Shown: piece after piece, positions 51,446 to 60,069 of the stretch | Layout: every line of letters starts with the position of its first letter | Numbering within the stretch: position 1 is the stretch's first letter | Assembly: GCA_963739005.1 (NCBI GenBank) | Contig: CAVTYQ010000002.1 | Span: 62,001-126,000, forward strand | Reading direction: 5' to 3' | Length of the DNA stretch: 64,000 nucleotides | Source of the DNA: DASWJZ01 sp963739005 | Lineage (GTDB): Bacteria; Pseudomonadota; Alphaproteobacteria; Rhizobiales; Afifellaceae | The notes under the pieces: model-generated | What the model was told of the DNA's origin: nothing | Databases searched by the model: none | Seen by the model: the letters and a program-made list of their open reading frames with translations, nothing else | Made by a program: the position numbers and the translations under genes

Positions 51446-52402
51446 TCACAACGCATCGAAGGCTCCGAGCTTCTTCGCGATAGTGAGATAGAAGACCATG
51501 ATCACGATCGGAACGACGGTGAAGGCGGCGGCGAGCGGGATGTTGCCGGCGGTTCCCTGCTGCGCGTAGACGGCCTGCCCGATGAAGAGCCGCGAATTCC
51601 CGACGATCTGCGGGATGATGTAGTCGCCGAGCGTGAGCGAGAAGGTGAAGATCGAGCCGGCGACAATTCCGGGAAGCGCTAGCGGGAAGATCACTGCGCG
51701 AAACGTCTGGGCCGGGCGCGCGCCGAGATCGGCGGAAGCCTCGACGAGGCTCGCAGGCACGCGCTCGAGCGCCGCCTGCACCGGCAGAATCATGAACGGC
51801 AGCCAGATGTAGACGAAGACCAGGAAGGTGCCGATGTAGCTGATCGAGAGCGACGGCCCGCCGATGACAGGAATCGCGAGGATCGCATCGAGAAGCCACG
51901 TGAGATGCAGCTCGCCGGCGAGCCAGGTCGCGATCCCCTCCTTCGCCAGGATCAGCTTCCAGGCGTAGACGCGCACGAGATAGCTCGACCAGAGCGGCAG
52001 CATGACGCCGAGATAGAAGAGCGCCTTCAGCCGCCCGCGCGCATAGCGCGCCGCGAAGTAACCTATCGGGAAGGCGATGATCGCCGCCGCGACTGTCACC
52101 AGCGCCGCCATCGTGACGGTGCGGGTGATGATGTCGAGATTGGCGGGGGCGAGAAGCTCGGCGTACGTCCGTAGCGTCGGCTTGTAGATGATGAGGCCAG
52201 AGAAGTCGTCGAGGTGGAAGAAGCTCTGCGCGAGGAGCGCGAGCAGCGACCCGATGTAGACGACGACGAGCCAGAGAAGCGGCGGCGCCAGCAGGATGGC
52301 AAGGAAGACGCGCGGGTGGCGGAAGAGCGCGTCGGAGATGCGGCGAAGTAGGCCTCCCCGCCCCCGCTCGACGACGTCGGCTGTGGTCGCCGCGTCGCTC
52401 AT
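51446..52402 (-). CDS. ydcU: Polyamine-type ABC transporter permease 1 (YdcU/PotH-like)
   Basis: A 318-residue permease (E. coli YdcU 313) with six helices and the loop VEASADLGARPAQTFRAVIF that contacts the ATPase. The ATG at 52402 shares one base with the ATPase stop (TAATG), a re-initiation arrangement. The frame remains open to 52675 through antisense-like sequence, which I reject. Confidence 0.87.
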   Translation of the reverse strand: MSDAATTADVVERGRGGLLRRISDALFRHPRVFLAILLAPPLLWLVVVYIGSLLALLAQSFFHLDDFSGLIIYKPTLRTYAELLAPANLDIITRTVTMAALVTVAAAIIAFPIGYFAARYARGRLKALFYLGVMLPLWSSYLVRVYAWKLILAKEGIATWLAGELHLTWLLDAILAIPVIGGPSLSISYIGTFLVFVYIWLPFMILPVQAALERVPASLVEASADLGARPAQTFRAVIFPLALPGIVAGSIFTFSLTLGDYIIPQIVGNSRLFIGQAVYAQQGTAGNIPLAAAFTVVPIVIMVFYLTIAKKLGAFDAL

Positions 52403-53421
52403 TACGATGTCAGCTTGTGCAGCGCGTCTTTGCGCCAGGAAAGCGTGACTTTCTCGCCTGTGCGCGCGCCGAGCTGGCCGGCCGGAACGATGACGCCGAC
52501 CGGCGTTCCTTCGACGTCGATGGTGACCCGCGTCACCGCGCCGTGGTACTGGATCGAGGTGATCTGTCCCTCCGGGTTCGTGCCGTCGAGCCGCCGGCCG
52601 TCGGGCATGTAGATCCCCTTCGGCCCGATGCTGATGCTCTCCGGCCGAAGGCTCGTCCAGCCGTCGACGCCGCAATGGCGCTTCGAGAAGGCCGGATCGA
52701 ACACGTTCGACGAGCCCACGAAATCGGCGACGAACGGCGTCTCCGGCATCTCGTAGACGTCGCGCGGCGTCCCCAGCTGGACGATCTTGCCATCGTTGAA
52801 GATCGCCAGCCGATCGGACATCGACAGCGCCTCGCCCTGGTCATGGGTGACGAAGACGAAGGTGATGCCGAGCTTCTGCTGAAGCGCTTTCAGCTCGACC
52901 TGCATCGCCTCGCGGAGCTTCAGGTCGAGCGCGCCGAGAGGCTCGTCGAGGAGGAGCACCTTCGGCTGGTTGACGAGCGCGCGCGCCAGCGCCACGCGCT
53001 GCCGCTGGCCACCGGAAAGCTGCGCCGGCCGCCGCGTCTCCATGCCTTCAAGCTTGACCAGCGCCAGCGCTTCCTCCGCGCGCGCCTGCCGCTCGGCCTT
53101 TGCCACGCCTCTCACCATCAGCCCGTAGCCGACGTTCTCCACCACGTTCATGTGCGGGAAGAGCGCGTAGTCCTGGAAGACCGTGTTGACGCTCCGCCGG
53201 TAGGGTGGCACGCCCTCCGCCGTCTCGCCGAATATCTCGATATGGCCGCTCGTCGGCTGCTCGAAGCCGGCGATCAGCCTGAGACAGGTGGTCTTGCCCG
53301 AGCCGGACGGCCCGAGCATGGCGAAGAACTCGCCCTCCGCGATGTCGAGCGACACGTCGTCGACGGCGCGCACGGCGCCGAAATGGCGGGAGACGTTCTG
53401 AAAGGTGACGGCGGTGGCCAT
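52402..53421 (-). CDS. ydcT: Polyamine-type ABC transporter ATP-binding protein (YdcT/PotA-like)
   Basis: A 339-residue ATPase (E. coli YdcT 337). Walker A is GPSGSGKTTCLRLIAG, signature LSGGQRQRVALARAL, Walker B VLLLDEPLGALD, switch histidine FVTHDQGEALS. A C-terminal TOBE-type regulatory domain follows residue ~250 (TSLRPESISIGPKG). Start at 53421 (MATAVTFQNVSRHF) with sensible family beginning. The gap to the binding-protein gene upstream contains two hairpin elements. Confidence 0.88.
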   Translation of the reverse strand: MATAVTFQNVSRHFGAVRAVDDVSLDIAEGEFFAMLGPSGSGKTTCLRLIAGFEQPTSGHIEIFGETAEGVPPYRRSVNTVFQDYALFPHMNVVENVGYGLMVRGVAKAERQARAEEALALVKLEGMETRRPAQLSGGQRQRVALARALVNQPKVLLLDEPLGALDLKLREAMQVELKALQQKLGITFVFVTHDQGEALSMSDRLAIFNDGKIVQLGTPRDVYEMPETPFVADFVGSSNVFDPAFSKRHCGVDGWTSLRPESISIGPKGIYMPDGRRLDGTNPEGQITSIQYHGAVTRVTIDVEGTPVGVIVPAGQLGARTGEKVTLSWRKDALHKLTS

Positions 53422-53484
53422 GGCGCTAAACGGCAACTTTCTCCGCCGCAACCCGGATGCTTCTGGGTTGCGCATATTCGAATT

Positions 53485-53510
53485 CTGAAGTCGGGAACAC
53501 CCGACTTCAG
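53485..53510 (-). terminator. Strong hairpin between binding-protein and ATPase genes
   Basis: CTGAAGTCGGG (53485-53495) and CCCGACTTCAG (53500-53510) form a perfect 11-bp stem with an AACA loop inside the ydc-type operon, where partial termination or mRNA protection would favour expression of the binding protein. Confidence 0.6.
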
Positions 53511-53594
53511 GCAGGAGAAGGTGGCTGCGGAGCAGACGGATGAGGGCATGCGTTGCCCTTGGGTAGAGCCTCCGCAGGCGAGGCCGCATCCCCT

Positions 53595-53636
53595 CACCCG
53601 CCCGCTTCGCGGGCACCCTCTCCCCATGGGAGAGGG
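53595..53636. repeat. Fragment of palindromic mosaic element
   Basis: GCCCGC/GCGGGC (53600-53614) and CCCTCTCCC/GGGAGAGGG (53616-53636) form two adjacent hairpins, preceded by CCCCTCACCCG. The module matches the last part of the element at 42163-42299. Confidence 0.7.
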
Positions 53637-53665
53637 CTGTCCCGCGCATCTGGTCATGTGTTCAG

Positions 53666-54826
53666 TCAGCGTCCGCCCATGACCGCGATGTAGTCGGTCA
53701 CCCAGCGGCTGTAGGGCACACAGTTCGCCTGCGTCTCGCACTTGCCGATCGGCGTCCGCCAGAAGTGGATCTTGTCGAAGTTCTCGAAGCCGTTGGTGGC
53801 GCAGCCTTCGTCGGTCAGGAGTTCGTTGCCCTTGCAGGCCGCCGGCACCACCGGCACCGAGCCGAACCAGGCGGCGAGATCGCCCTGCACCTTCGGGTCG
53901 AGCGAGTGCTCGATCCACATATAGGCACAGTTCGGATGCGCGGCGGCGACATGCAGCATCGTCGTGTCCGCCCAACCGGTCGCGCCTTCCTCAGGCACGA
54001 CCGACTCGACCGGCGCGCCGTTCGCCTTAAGGAGGTTGACCTGGAAGGGCCAGGACGAGGAGGCGACCACACCTTCGTTGGTGAAATCGTCGACCTGCAC
54101 CATCGCGTCGTGCCAGTAGCGCCCGATGAGCTGCCGCTGCGATTTCAGGAGATCCATCACCGCAGTGTACTGCGCCTCGCTCAGCTCGTAGGGATCCTTG
54201 ATGCCGAGATCAGGCTTCTTCGCCATCAGATAGGTGGCGGCGTCGGCGACGTAGATCGCGCCGTCATAGGCTTGGACGCGGCCCTTGTTGGACTTGCCGT
54301 CGGGAAGCATCTGCTCCTCGAACACGACCGACCAGCTCGTCGGCGGTTTATCCTTGAAAGCCGCCGTGCTGTACATCAGCACGTTCGGGCCCCATTGATA
54401 GGGCACGCCGTAGCGCACGCCGTCGACCGTGTACCAGGGCGCGTCCTTCAGGCGGTCGTCGACCGTCGACCAGCTTTTGATGAGATCGACGTTGACCGGC
54501 TGCACCTTGCCGCCGGCGACGAGACGAAGCGATGCATCGCCCGAGGCGGTGACAAGGTCGAAGCCGCCCTGGTTCATCAGCGTCACCATCTCGTCGGAGG
54601 TCGCGGCGGTCTTCACGTTGACCTTGCAGCCGGTGTCCTTCTCGAACTGCGTGACCCAGTCGTAGGCAGGGTCGCTCTCGCCGCGCTCGATGTAGCCGGG
54701 CCAGGCGACGATATCGACCTCGCCCTCGCCGGGGCCGACCGCCGTCATCATCTCGGCGCCGAGGCTCGTGGCCGGGATCGAAAACGCCGCGACCGCTGCC
54801 ACGACGCTCTGAAACGTCCGTTTCAT
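53666..54826 (-). CDS. ydcS: Polyamine-type ABC transporter substrate-binding protein (YdcS/PotD-like)
   Basis: A 386-residue periplasmic binding protein (E. coli YdcS 381) with a signal peptide (MKRTFQSVVAAVAAFSIPAT, cleavage near LGAEMM). The mature start GEGEVDIVAWPGYIERGESD and FEKDTGCKVNVKTAATSDEM are PotD/YdcS-like. It is first in the order ydcS-T-U-V-patD, so putrescine or a related amine is the probable cargo. AGGTTTTCC-proximal GGGAGG lies before the ATG. Confidence 0.87.
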   Translation of the reverse strand: MKRTFQSVVAAVAAFSIPATSLGAEMMTAVGPGEGEVDIVAWPGYIERGESDPAYDWVTQFEKDTGCKVNVKTAATSDEMVTLMNQGGFDLVTASGDASLRLVAGGKVQPVNVDLIKSWSTVDDRLKDAPWYTVDGVRYGVPYQWGPNVLMYSTAAFKDKPPTSWSVVFEEQMLPDGKSNKGRVQAYDGAIYVADAATYLMAKKPDLGIKDPYELSEAQYTAVMDLLKSQRQLIGRYWHDAMVQVDDFTNEGVVASSSWPFQVNLLKANGAPVESVVPEEGATGWADTTMLHVAAAHPNCAYMWIEHSLDPKVQGDLAAWFGSVPVVPAACKGNELLTDEGCATNGFENFDKIHFWRTPIGKCETQANCVPYSRWVTDYIAVMGGR

Positions 54827-54842
54827 GGAAAACCTCCCACAG

Positions 54843-54861
54843 GCGCCGCGTTGCGCGGCGC
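54843..54861 (-). terminator. Hairpin downstream of the N-ATPase operon
   Basis: GCGCCGCG (54843-54850) and CGCGGCGC (54854-54861) form an 8-bp stem with a 3-base loop in the 161-base gap between atpG and the binding-protein start. It could end the ATPase transcript or sit in the downstream leader; there is no clear T-run. Confidence 0.4.
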
Positions 54862-54987
54862 TCCGACTGTACTCTGGCGCGCCGGGCGATATCTAGCCAA
54901 GCCCAAAATAAGCCTTCCTAAGGGAAAGGCGGCCGGATTCCGGAGATCTCCGGCGGACAAGCCGCGCGGTCTGCAATCCGTCGGGTG

Positions 54988-55842
54988 TCAGCGATGGCCT
55001 TCCGAAAGCGCTCCAGCGCCCGCGGCAAGCTCCACGATCTCGGTGGTGATCTCTTCCTGCCTGAGCTGCCGCTCCCGCTGCGACAGTCCGGCGAGTTTCG
55101 ATTCGATGTTGGTCTTGGCCGACGCCATCGCCAGCAAGCGTGCCTCGTTCTCCGCCTCGAAAGCATGCATCGCCGCCTCGCAAAGCTGCGCGAACACGTA
55201 TTCCGCAGCGAGGCGTTCGAGTAGCAGTTCAGGGGCAAGCGTTGTCAGCGGCGCCTCCGCCTCGACGGGCCGCTCGAACCGCCCGAAATCGATCGGCAGC
55301 AGCGAATGGTGGTCGACGCGGATGCTGCCGGAGATCGAGCGTGAAAAGAGCAGATCCACCTTGGCGACGGCGCCGCTCGCGACATAACCGTAAAGAGTGT
55401 CGGCCAGCCGGTTCGCGAAGCCCGGGATCGCATCGACGCTCGCGGCCATCGGCGTCGACCACGCGGGTTTGAGCGCGCGCTCGTTCGCGACGACAGCGCC
55501 GCGCGTCCCGACGAGGAGAACGATCGCATCGCTCACGTCTCCGGCCGCATCGAGAACGCGTTCGCTGAAGGCGCCCGCGAAGCCCTGCTCCGCGCAAAAA
55601 AGAATGAGGCCGGATTTCGCGCGCTGTGGAGTTCGCGTGGCTATCATATCCGCCGGCAGAAGGCTCAACGCCTGGCCGATGGCGTGAGAGACGACGTTGC
55701 TGTAGGCGTCAATCCCGGCGAGCAGAGCGCGGCTCTTCTGCGCGCGCGACGCGGCGATGCCGCGCATCACCGTCACCACCGCCCCGAGCTGGTGCACATT
55801 CTGGATCTGCGCGACGATGTCGGCGAGTCGCTCGGCCATCAC
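54988..55842 (-). CDS. atpG: N-ATPase gamma subunit
   Basis: A 284-residue protein at the end of the operon, in the position and with the overall shape of F-type gamma: N-terminal coiled coil (MAERLADIVAQIQNVHQLGA), central alpha/beta domain (SGLILFCAEQGFAGAFSERV) and a C-terminal helix (ESKLAGLSQRERQLRQEEIT). It is divergent from housekeeping gamma, as is usual for N-ATPases. It forms the rotor shaft between the alpha/beta head and the c ring. Start overlaps the atpA stop by four bases. Confidence 0.85.
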   Translation of the reverse strand: MMAERLADIVAQIQNVHQLGAVVTVMRGIAASRAQKSRALLAGIDAYSNVVSHAIGQALSLLPADMIATRTPQRAKSGLILFCAEQGFAGAFSERVLDAAGDVSDAIVLLVGTRGAVVANERALKPAWSTPMAASVDAIPGFANRLADTLYGYVASGAVAKVDLLFSRSISGSIRVDHHSLLPIDFGRFERPVEAEAPLTTLAPELLLERLAAEYVFAQLCEAAMHAFEAENEARLLAMASAKTNIESKLAGLSQRERQLRQEEITTEIVELAAGAGALSEGHR

Positions 55843-57389
55843 TTGTCTTCCGCCTCAGGTGCGGGCGCGGCCGTCGGCGCGACGTGCGCCGCCAGGGCGG
55901 CAAGGCACTTCTTCAACGCCGCGGCCGCTTCCGCTTCGAGATTTCCGCTCTTCTCGATCGCCTCGATGATCGGCGCCGCATTCCGCTGCAGCCAGCCCGG
56001 CAACTCGGAGCGGAACGCTCCGACCTGATCCGACGGGAGATTGTCGAGAAGGCCGGTCTGCAAGGTGAGGACCAGCGCCACTTCATCCGCCAGCCGGAGC
56101 GGCGCGTATTGCGGCTGCGAGAGCGCGGCGCGGATCGCCTGCCCGCGGGCGATCTTGTCCTTCACCTGCGCATCGGTGACCCCGCCGAAGCGCGTGAACA
56201 TCTCGAGCTCCAGGAACTGCGCGTAGTCGAGCCTGAGCGTCTCCGCGGCTTCGCGAAGCGCCGGCGCCTGGGTCTTGCCGCCGACGCGGCTGACGCTCGT
56301 CCCGACATCGACGGGCGGCTTGTGCCCCTCGTAGAAAAGCCGCGCATCGAGCACGATCTGCCCATCGGTGATCGAGATCAGGTTGGTCGGGATGTAGGCG
56401 CTCAAGTTTCCCGCATCGAGCTCCGCGATCGGAAGCGCGGTGAGCGAACCGCCGCCGCGCGCCTTCGAAAGCTTCGCCGCCCGCTCAAGAAGCCGCGCAT
56501 GCACGTAGAACACGTCGCCGGGATAAGCTTCGCGGCCGGGCGGCTGCCGCGTGAGGAGCGCGATCTCGCGGTGCGTCGCCGCGTGCTTCGTCATGTCGTC
56601 GACGACGACGAGCGCGTGCTGACCCTTGTCGCGGAAATATTCGGCCATCGTAAAGCCCGCGAAAGGCGCGATCCATTGCAGACCGGGAGGCGCCGACCCG
56701 CTGGCGACGACGAAGATGCAGCGCTCAGGCGCGCCATGCGCCTGGACGGCGCTGATGACCCGCTTGACCGTCGACGACTTCTGACCGACCGCCACATAGA
56801 CGCAGATCATGTCGCTGGTCTTCTGATTGATTATGCAGTCGACGGCGATGGCGGTCTTGCCGATGGCGCGGTCGCCGACGATCAGCTCGCGCTGCCCGCG
56901 TCCGAGCGCAAACATGGAATCGATCACCAACAGACCGGTCTGCACCGGCTCGCTGACGAAGTCGCGGTCGATGATCGCCGGCGCCGGCCGCTCCACCTCT
57001 TGGTAGGCTTCCGCATCGATCGCGTCGCCGCCGTCGAGCGGACGGCCGAGCGGATCGACGGTGCGGCCGAGCAGGCTCTCGCCGATCGGCACGCGCACAA
57101 CTTCGCCTGTCCCGCTGACCCGGTCGCCGGCTTCAATTCCCTCGATGTCGTCGAGGAGGACGCAGGCGATCCGGTCGCGCTCCAAGAAAAGCGCGAAACC
57201 AACCTGGCCGTGCTCGAAATGCACGAGCTCGTCCAGCCGCACGCTCGGCAGGCCGGATACGAAGGCGATTCCGTCGGCGACCGCCTCGACGCGACCAACC
57301 TCCTCGGCGACCGGTGCGAGCTTCGCCGCGCGGACGCGCTCGCGGGCGTCGCTCAGCCAGGCGTCAAGACTGGTGATGGTGTTGGCCAC
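55839..57389 (-). CDS. atpA: N-ATPase alpha subunit
   Basis: A 516-residue alpha subunit. The P-loop region is ELIVGDRAIGKTAIAVDCII, and later DDMTKHA and RQPPGREAYPGDVFY are the conserved head motifs. I use the GTG at 57389 (VANTITSLDAWLSD), which overlaps atpF by 26 bases; the frame upstream of it is arginine-rich and not family-like. The C-terminus ends in an alanine/glutamate-rich tail. It alternates with beta in the catalytic head. Confidence 0.9.
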   Translation of the reverse strand: MANTITSLDAWLSDARERVRAAKLAPVAEEVGRVEAVADGIAFVSGLPSVRLDELVHFEHGQVGFALFLERDRIACVLLDDIEGIEAGDRVSGTGEVVRVPIGESLLGRTVDPLGRPLDGGDAIDAEAYQEVERPAPAIIDRDFVSEPVQTGLLVIDSMFALGRGQRELIVGDRAIGKTAIAVDCIINQKTSDMICVYVAVGQKSSTVKRVISAVQAHGAPERCIFVVASGSAPPGLQWIAPFAGFTMAEYFRDKGQHALVVVDDMTKHAATHREIALLTRQPPGREAYPGDVFYVHARLLERAAKLSKARGGGSLTALPIAELDAGNLSAYIPTNLISITDGQIVLDARLFYEGHKPPVDVGTSVSRVGGKTQAPALREAAETLRLDYAQFLELEMFTRFGGVTDAQVKDKIARGQAIRAALSQPQYAPLRLADEVALVLTLQTGLLDNLPSDQVGAFRSELPGWLQRNAAPIIEAIEKSGNLEAEAAAALKKCLAALAAHVAPTAAPAPEAEDK

Positions 57390-58116
57390 GGCCCAACGCC
57401 TCGCCGATCTTGTCGAGATCCGCGCGCCAGCTGTTGCGGACGATCGTGTTGCGGCTCTCAAGCTCGATGCCGGCGATCACCGCCGCATCGCTGCGAAACG
57501 TAAACGCAATCTCCGCATCGAGCGCTTCCTTGAGCGCCGTTCGGACATGCTCCTGCTCCTCGTTCGAAAGCGGCGCCGCGGTCACCACCTCGACCGGATC
57601 GGCGGCCGACGTGATGCCCTGCTTCTCGCCGGGCGGCAGTTCGCAAAGCTTCTCGCAGAGCCCGTCAAGGAAGGCGGACGCGGCGGTCTCGGCCGGGAGT
57701 CGCGCAAGCAGACGCTTGGCGATGTCGACGGCGAGCTCGCCCGCATGTGCGATCGTCGCCTGCTCGGCGGCCGAGTGATCGCGCGCGATCGCTGCCTCCG
57801 CCTCGCCGCGAAGTTTCGCCGCCCCCTCTGACGCCTTCGCCAGCAGGCTCTCCTTCTCGCTCTGCGCGGCCTTTTGCGCCTCCGCGATCAGCCTCTCCCG
57901 CTCCGCACCGATCTCACCGCGCATCTTGTCGACGTCGGCGCGTGCGTCGGCGGCTTCCTTCTTGGCCGCCGCGGCGTCGGACAAGAGCTTGTTCGCGCCC
58001 GCCTGCCGCTTGGCGACGACGTCGGCGACCGGCCGAAAGAAGTACCGGCCGAGAATCCAGATGAGGACGAGGACATTGACGGTCTGGAGCGCCAGCGTCC
58101 ACCAGTCGAACTGCAT
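57364..58116 (-). CDS. atpF: N-ATPase b subunit with delta-like C-terminal domain
   Basis: A 250-residue stator subunit, much longer than a usual b subunit (~160). One N-terminal helix (WWTLALQTVNVLVLIWILGR) is followed by a long charged coiled coil (residues ~40-125). The C-terminal part (KEALDAEIAFTFRSDAAVIA, then RNSWRADLDKIGEALG) resembles the C-terminal domain of the delta subunit. No separate atpH exists in the operon, so this protein may combine b and delta functions. ATG at 58116, five bases after the atpE stop. Confidence 0.86.
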   Translation of the reverse strand: MQFDWWTLALQTVNVLVLIWILGRYFFRPVADVVAKRQAGANKLLSDAAAAKKEAADARADVDKMRGEIGAERERLIAEAQKAAQSEKESLLAKASEGAAKLRGEAEAAIARDHSAAEQATIAHAGELAVDIAKRLLARLPAETAASAFLDGLCEKLCELPPGEKQGITSAADPVEVVTAAPLSNEEQEHVRTALKEALDAEIAFTFRSDAAVIAGIELESRNTIVRNSWRADLDKIGEALGRGQHHHQS

Positions 58117-58121
58117 GGGTT

Positions 58122-58367
58122 CTAGTGGATGAACGGGTTGGCGAAGAGCACCAGGAGTGCGATCACCAGGCAGTAGATCGCCATCGTCTCGATCATCGCG
58201 AGGCCGACGAAGAGCGTGCGCGATATGGTGCCGGCGGCCTCCGGCTGGCGGGCGATGGCGTCCATCGCCGCGGCGACGGCGCGGCCCTCGCCAAGCGCTG
58301 GGCCGATCGCGCCGAAGGATACCGCCATCGCCGCGGCGAAGATGCTGACGATCTCGATCCAGTTCAT
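58122..58367 (-). CDS. atpE: N-ATPase c subunit (rotor ring, Na+-type ligands)
   Basis: An 81-residue two-helix proteolipid. Helix 1 contains IGPALGEGRAV with E27; helix 2 contains GLAMIETMAIYCLVIALLVL with E60, T61 and Y65; the loop is ARQPEAAGTI. Compared with the Na+ ATP synthase of Ilyobacter (Q32, E65, S66, Y70), the carboxylate, hydroxyl and tyrosine positions are kept and the Gln is replaced by Glu, as described for N-ATPases. That supports Na+ rather than H+ coupling. Start overlaps the atpB stop by four bases. Confidence 0.9.
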   Translation of the reverse strand: MNWIEIVSIFAAAMAVSFGAIGPALGEGRAVAAAMDAIARQPEAAGTISRTLFVGLAMIETMAIYCLVIALLVLFANPFIH

Positions 58368-59059
58368 GGTCTATCCGTTTCTCTGCTATCGTCTGTGCGC
58401 TTCTCGCGCGCCGCGCTGGCGATGAAGACCATCGCAAGCACCGTGAAGATATAGGCCTGCACCGCCCCGGTCAGGAGATCGAGCGCCATCAGCGGAATGG
58501 GCACGAGCAGGCCGGCGAGCGAAAGCACGATGCCGATGATGAAGACACCGCTCATGACGTTGCCGAAGAGCCGCACAATGAGCGAGAAGGTGCGCGTGAA
58601 CGTCTCGATCAGGTTGAGCGGGATCATGATGACGGTCGGCTCGGCGAAGGTCTTGAGATAGCCGCCGACCCCGCGTGTGCGGATGCCGAAGTAGATGATC
58701 GCGAAGAATACGATCAACCCGAGCGCGGCGTCCGTCTCGAGATGCGCCGTCGGCGGATCGACGCCCGGGATGAGCGAAGACCAGTTCGCCGCGAGGATGA
58801 ACAGGAACAGCGTGCCGATCATCGCGACATAGGGTTTCGGCTGAACCCGCATCGTCGCCTTGATCTGGTCCTCGATGACCCCGACGATGAGCTCGAGCAC
58901 CGTCTGGTAGCGCGTCGGCGTCAACGTCAGCGCGCGCGTGGCGATCCAGCTCGCAAGCGTCAGTGCGGCCATAAGCCCCCAGGTCACCACAACGGGCTCG
59001 GTGATCGGAACCGGACCGATCATGAATACCGTCTTTGCGACAAGCGGCGATCCGATCAC
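58364..59059 (-). CDS. atpB: N-ATPase a subunit
   Basis: A 231-residue stator membrane subunit with five or six helices. LNLIETFTRTFSLIVRLFGN includes the essential helix arginine (SLIVRLFGN), and GAVQAYIFTVLAMVFIASA is the conserved last helix. The GTG at 59059 overlaps the atpR stop by four bases and gives VIGSPLVAKTVFMIGPVPIT, an N-ATPase-like beginning; a downstream ATG would remove 12 residues. It provides the ion half-channels next to the c ring. Confidence 0.9.
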   Translation of the reverse strand: MIGSPLVAKTVFMIGPVPITEPVVVTWGLMAALTLASWIATRALTLTPTRYQTVLELIVGVIEDQIKATMRVQPKPYVAMIGTLFLFILAANWSSLIPGVDPPTAHLETDAALGLIVFFAIIYFGIRTRGVGGYLKTFAEPTVIMIPLNLIETFTRTFSLIVRLFGNVMSGVFIIGIVLSLAGLLVPIPLMALDLLTGAVQAYIFTVLAMVFIASAAREKRTDDSRETDRP

Positions 59060-59358
59060 GCGAAGCCTCCCAGCCGCACGACGGCCGCCCGCGAGACAAA
59101 GATGCCGGCGGTCGCGACAAGGAGCGGCAAAGCCCCGAAATAGATCGCGACGACGGCAAGCGCAGCCGCCACCAAAACGAACCGCGCGAGCTGCAGCGCC
59201 ATAGCGAGAAAGAGCGACTGGCCGCTCGCAAGCATCGTGACGTTCCACCGCAGCGTCAGGAAATGGAAGGCACCGAGGAGCGCACCGGCGATCAGCCAAG
59301 CGCCACCGCCGAGCGTGAACCAGATCCAACCGTGTTCAGATAAATTGAGCGCCGTCAT
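59056..59358 (-). CDS. atpR: N-ATPase-specific membrane subunit AtpR
   Basis: A 100-residue membrane protein with three hydrophobic segments (GGGAWLIAGALLGAFHFLTL, QLARFVLVAAALAVVAIYFG, LLVATAGIFVSRAAVV) and arginines inside or next to membrane helices (LRWNVTML, LARFVL, VSRAAVVRLGG). AtpR is found only in N-ATPase operons, between atpQ and atpB, and its buried arginines have been proposed to interact with the second glutamate of the c subunit during ring assembly. Its presence helps identify the operon. Confidence 0.85.
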   Translation of the reverse strand: MTALNLSEHGWIWFTLGGGAWLIAGALLGAFHFLTLRWNVTMLASGQSLFLAMALQLARFVLVAAALAVVAIYFGALPLLVATAGIFVSRAAVVRLGGFA

Positions 59359-59654
59359 TGCCTATGCATCCATTTCCAGGCCGACCAGAATCCGATCGCC
59401 ACACCAACGAACAGGAGCGGCGCGCTCCAGAAAATGCCGGTGCCGAGCTTGTGGTCGAGCCAGCGCCCAACGAAGAGCCCGATCAAGGTCGGTGTGACGA
59501 TCACCCATCCGAGAACGCCGATCTGGCCGACGAACCGCAGCACCGACGATTCGCCTTCCTCCCGCCATTCCCGCCTGCGCGCACGCTCCTTGCGGACGGC
59601 GTCGGCCATCCCGTCGGGGGTTCCCTCTTCGGGCTCGACGGCCTTGGCGTTCAA
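59355..59654 (-). CDS. atpQ: N-ATPase AtpQ (AtpI-like) subunit
   Basis: A 99-residue protein with a charged N-terminal cytoplasmic half (VRKERARRREWREEGESSVL) and two membrane helices (IGVLGWVIVTPTLIGLFVGR and FWSAPLLFVGVAIGFWSAWK), the layout of AtpI-type assembly factors. It overlaps atpC and atpR by four bases each. AtpQ/AtpI may help assemble the c ring. Confidence 0.85.
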   Translation of the reverse strand: MNAKAVEPEEGTPDGMADAVRKERARRREWREEGESSVLRFVGQIGVLGWVIVTPTLIGLFVGRWLDHKLGTGIFWSAPLLFVGVAIGFWSAWKWMHRQ

Positions 59655-60069
59655 AGCCCATCTCCGAGAAATCCGTGCCGCTCGGGCCGCAGATAGCGGA
59701 CGATCTGCCTGATCGCATTCATCTCGAGCTTCAGGCTTTCCGTCCGCGCGGACCGCTCGGCGTCCTGCGCCTCGCGGAACTGCGTCAACACCACGTCTTC
59801 AAGATGATCGAGATTACCATCCGATATCGCTTCGCGCGTGGCGATGGCGACCTCGCTTCCGTTGGTGACCGAGAGCACGCCGTGGCGCACCGCGCAGTAG
59901 CCTCGCCGATCGCTGTCGTCGCGCCAGCTTACGATCGACACGGTGAGCGCGGTCAGAAGATCAGCGTGGCCTTTGAGAATTCCGAAGCCGCCGCTTTCGT
60001 CTTCGGCGCGGACGGAGACGACGCTCTTCGCGTCGATCACCACGGCCGTGGGCGTCGTGATCAAAAGCC

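Noticed and set aside
49190..54826. Classical potABCD spermidine transporter
   Set aside because: The order (binding protein first) and the terminal aldehyde dehydrogenase match ydcSTUVW better than potABCD.
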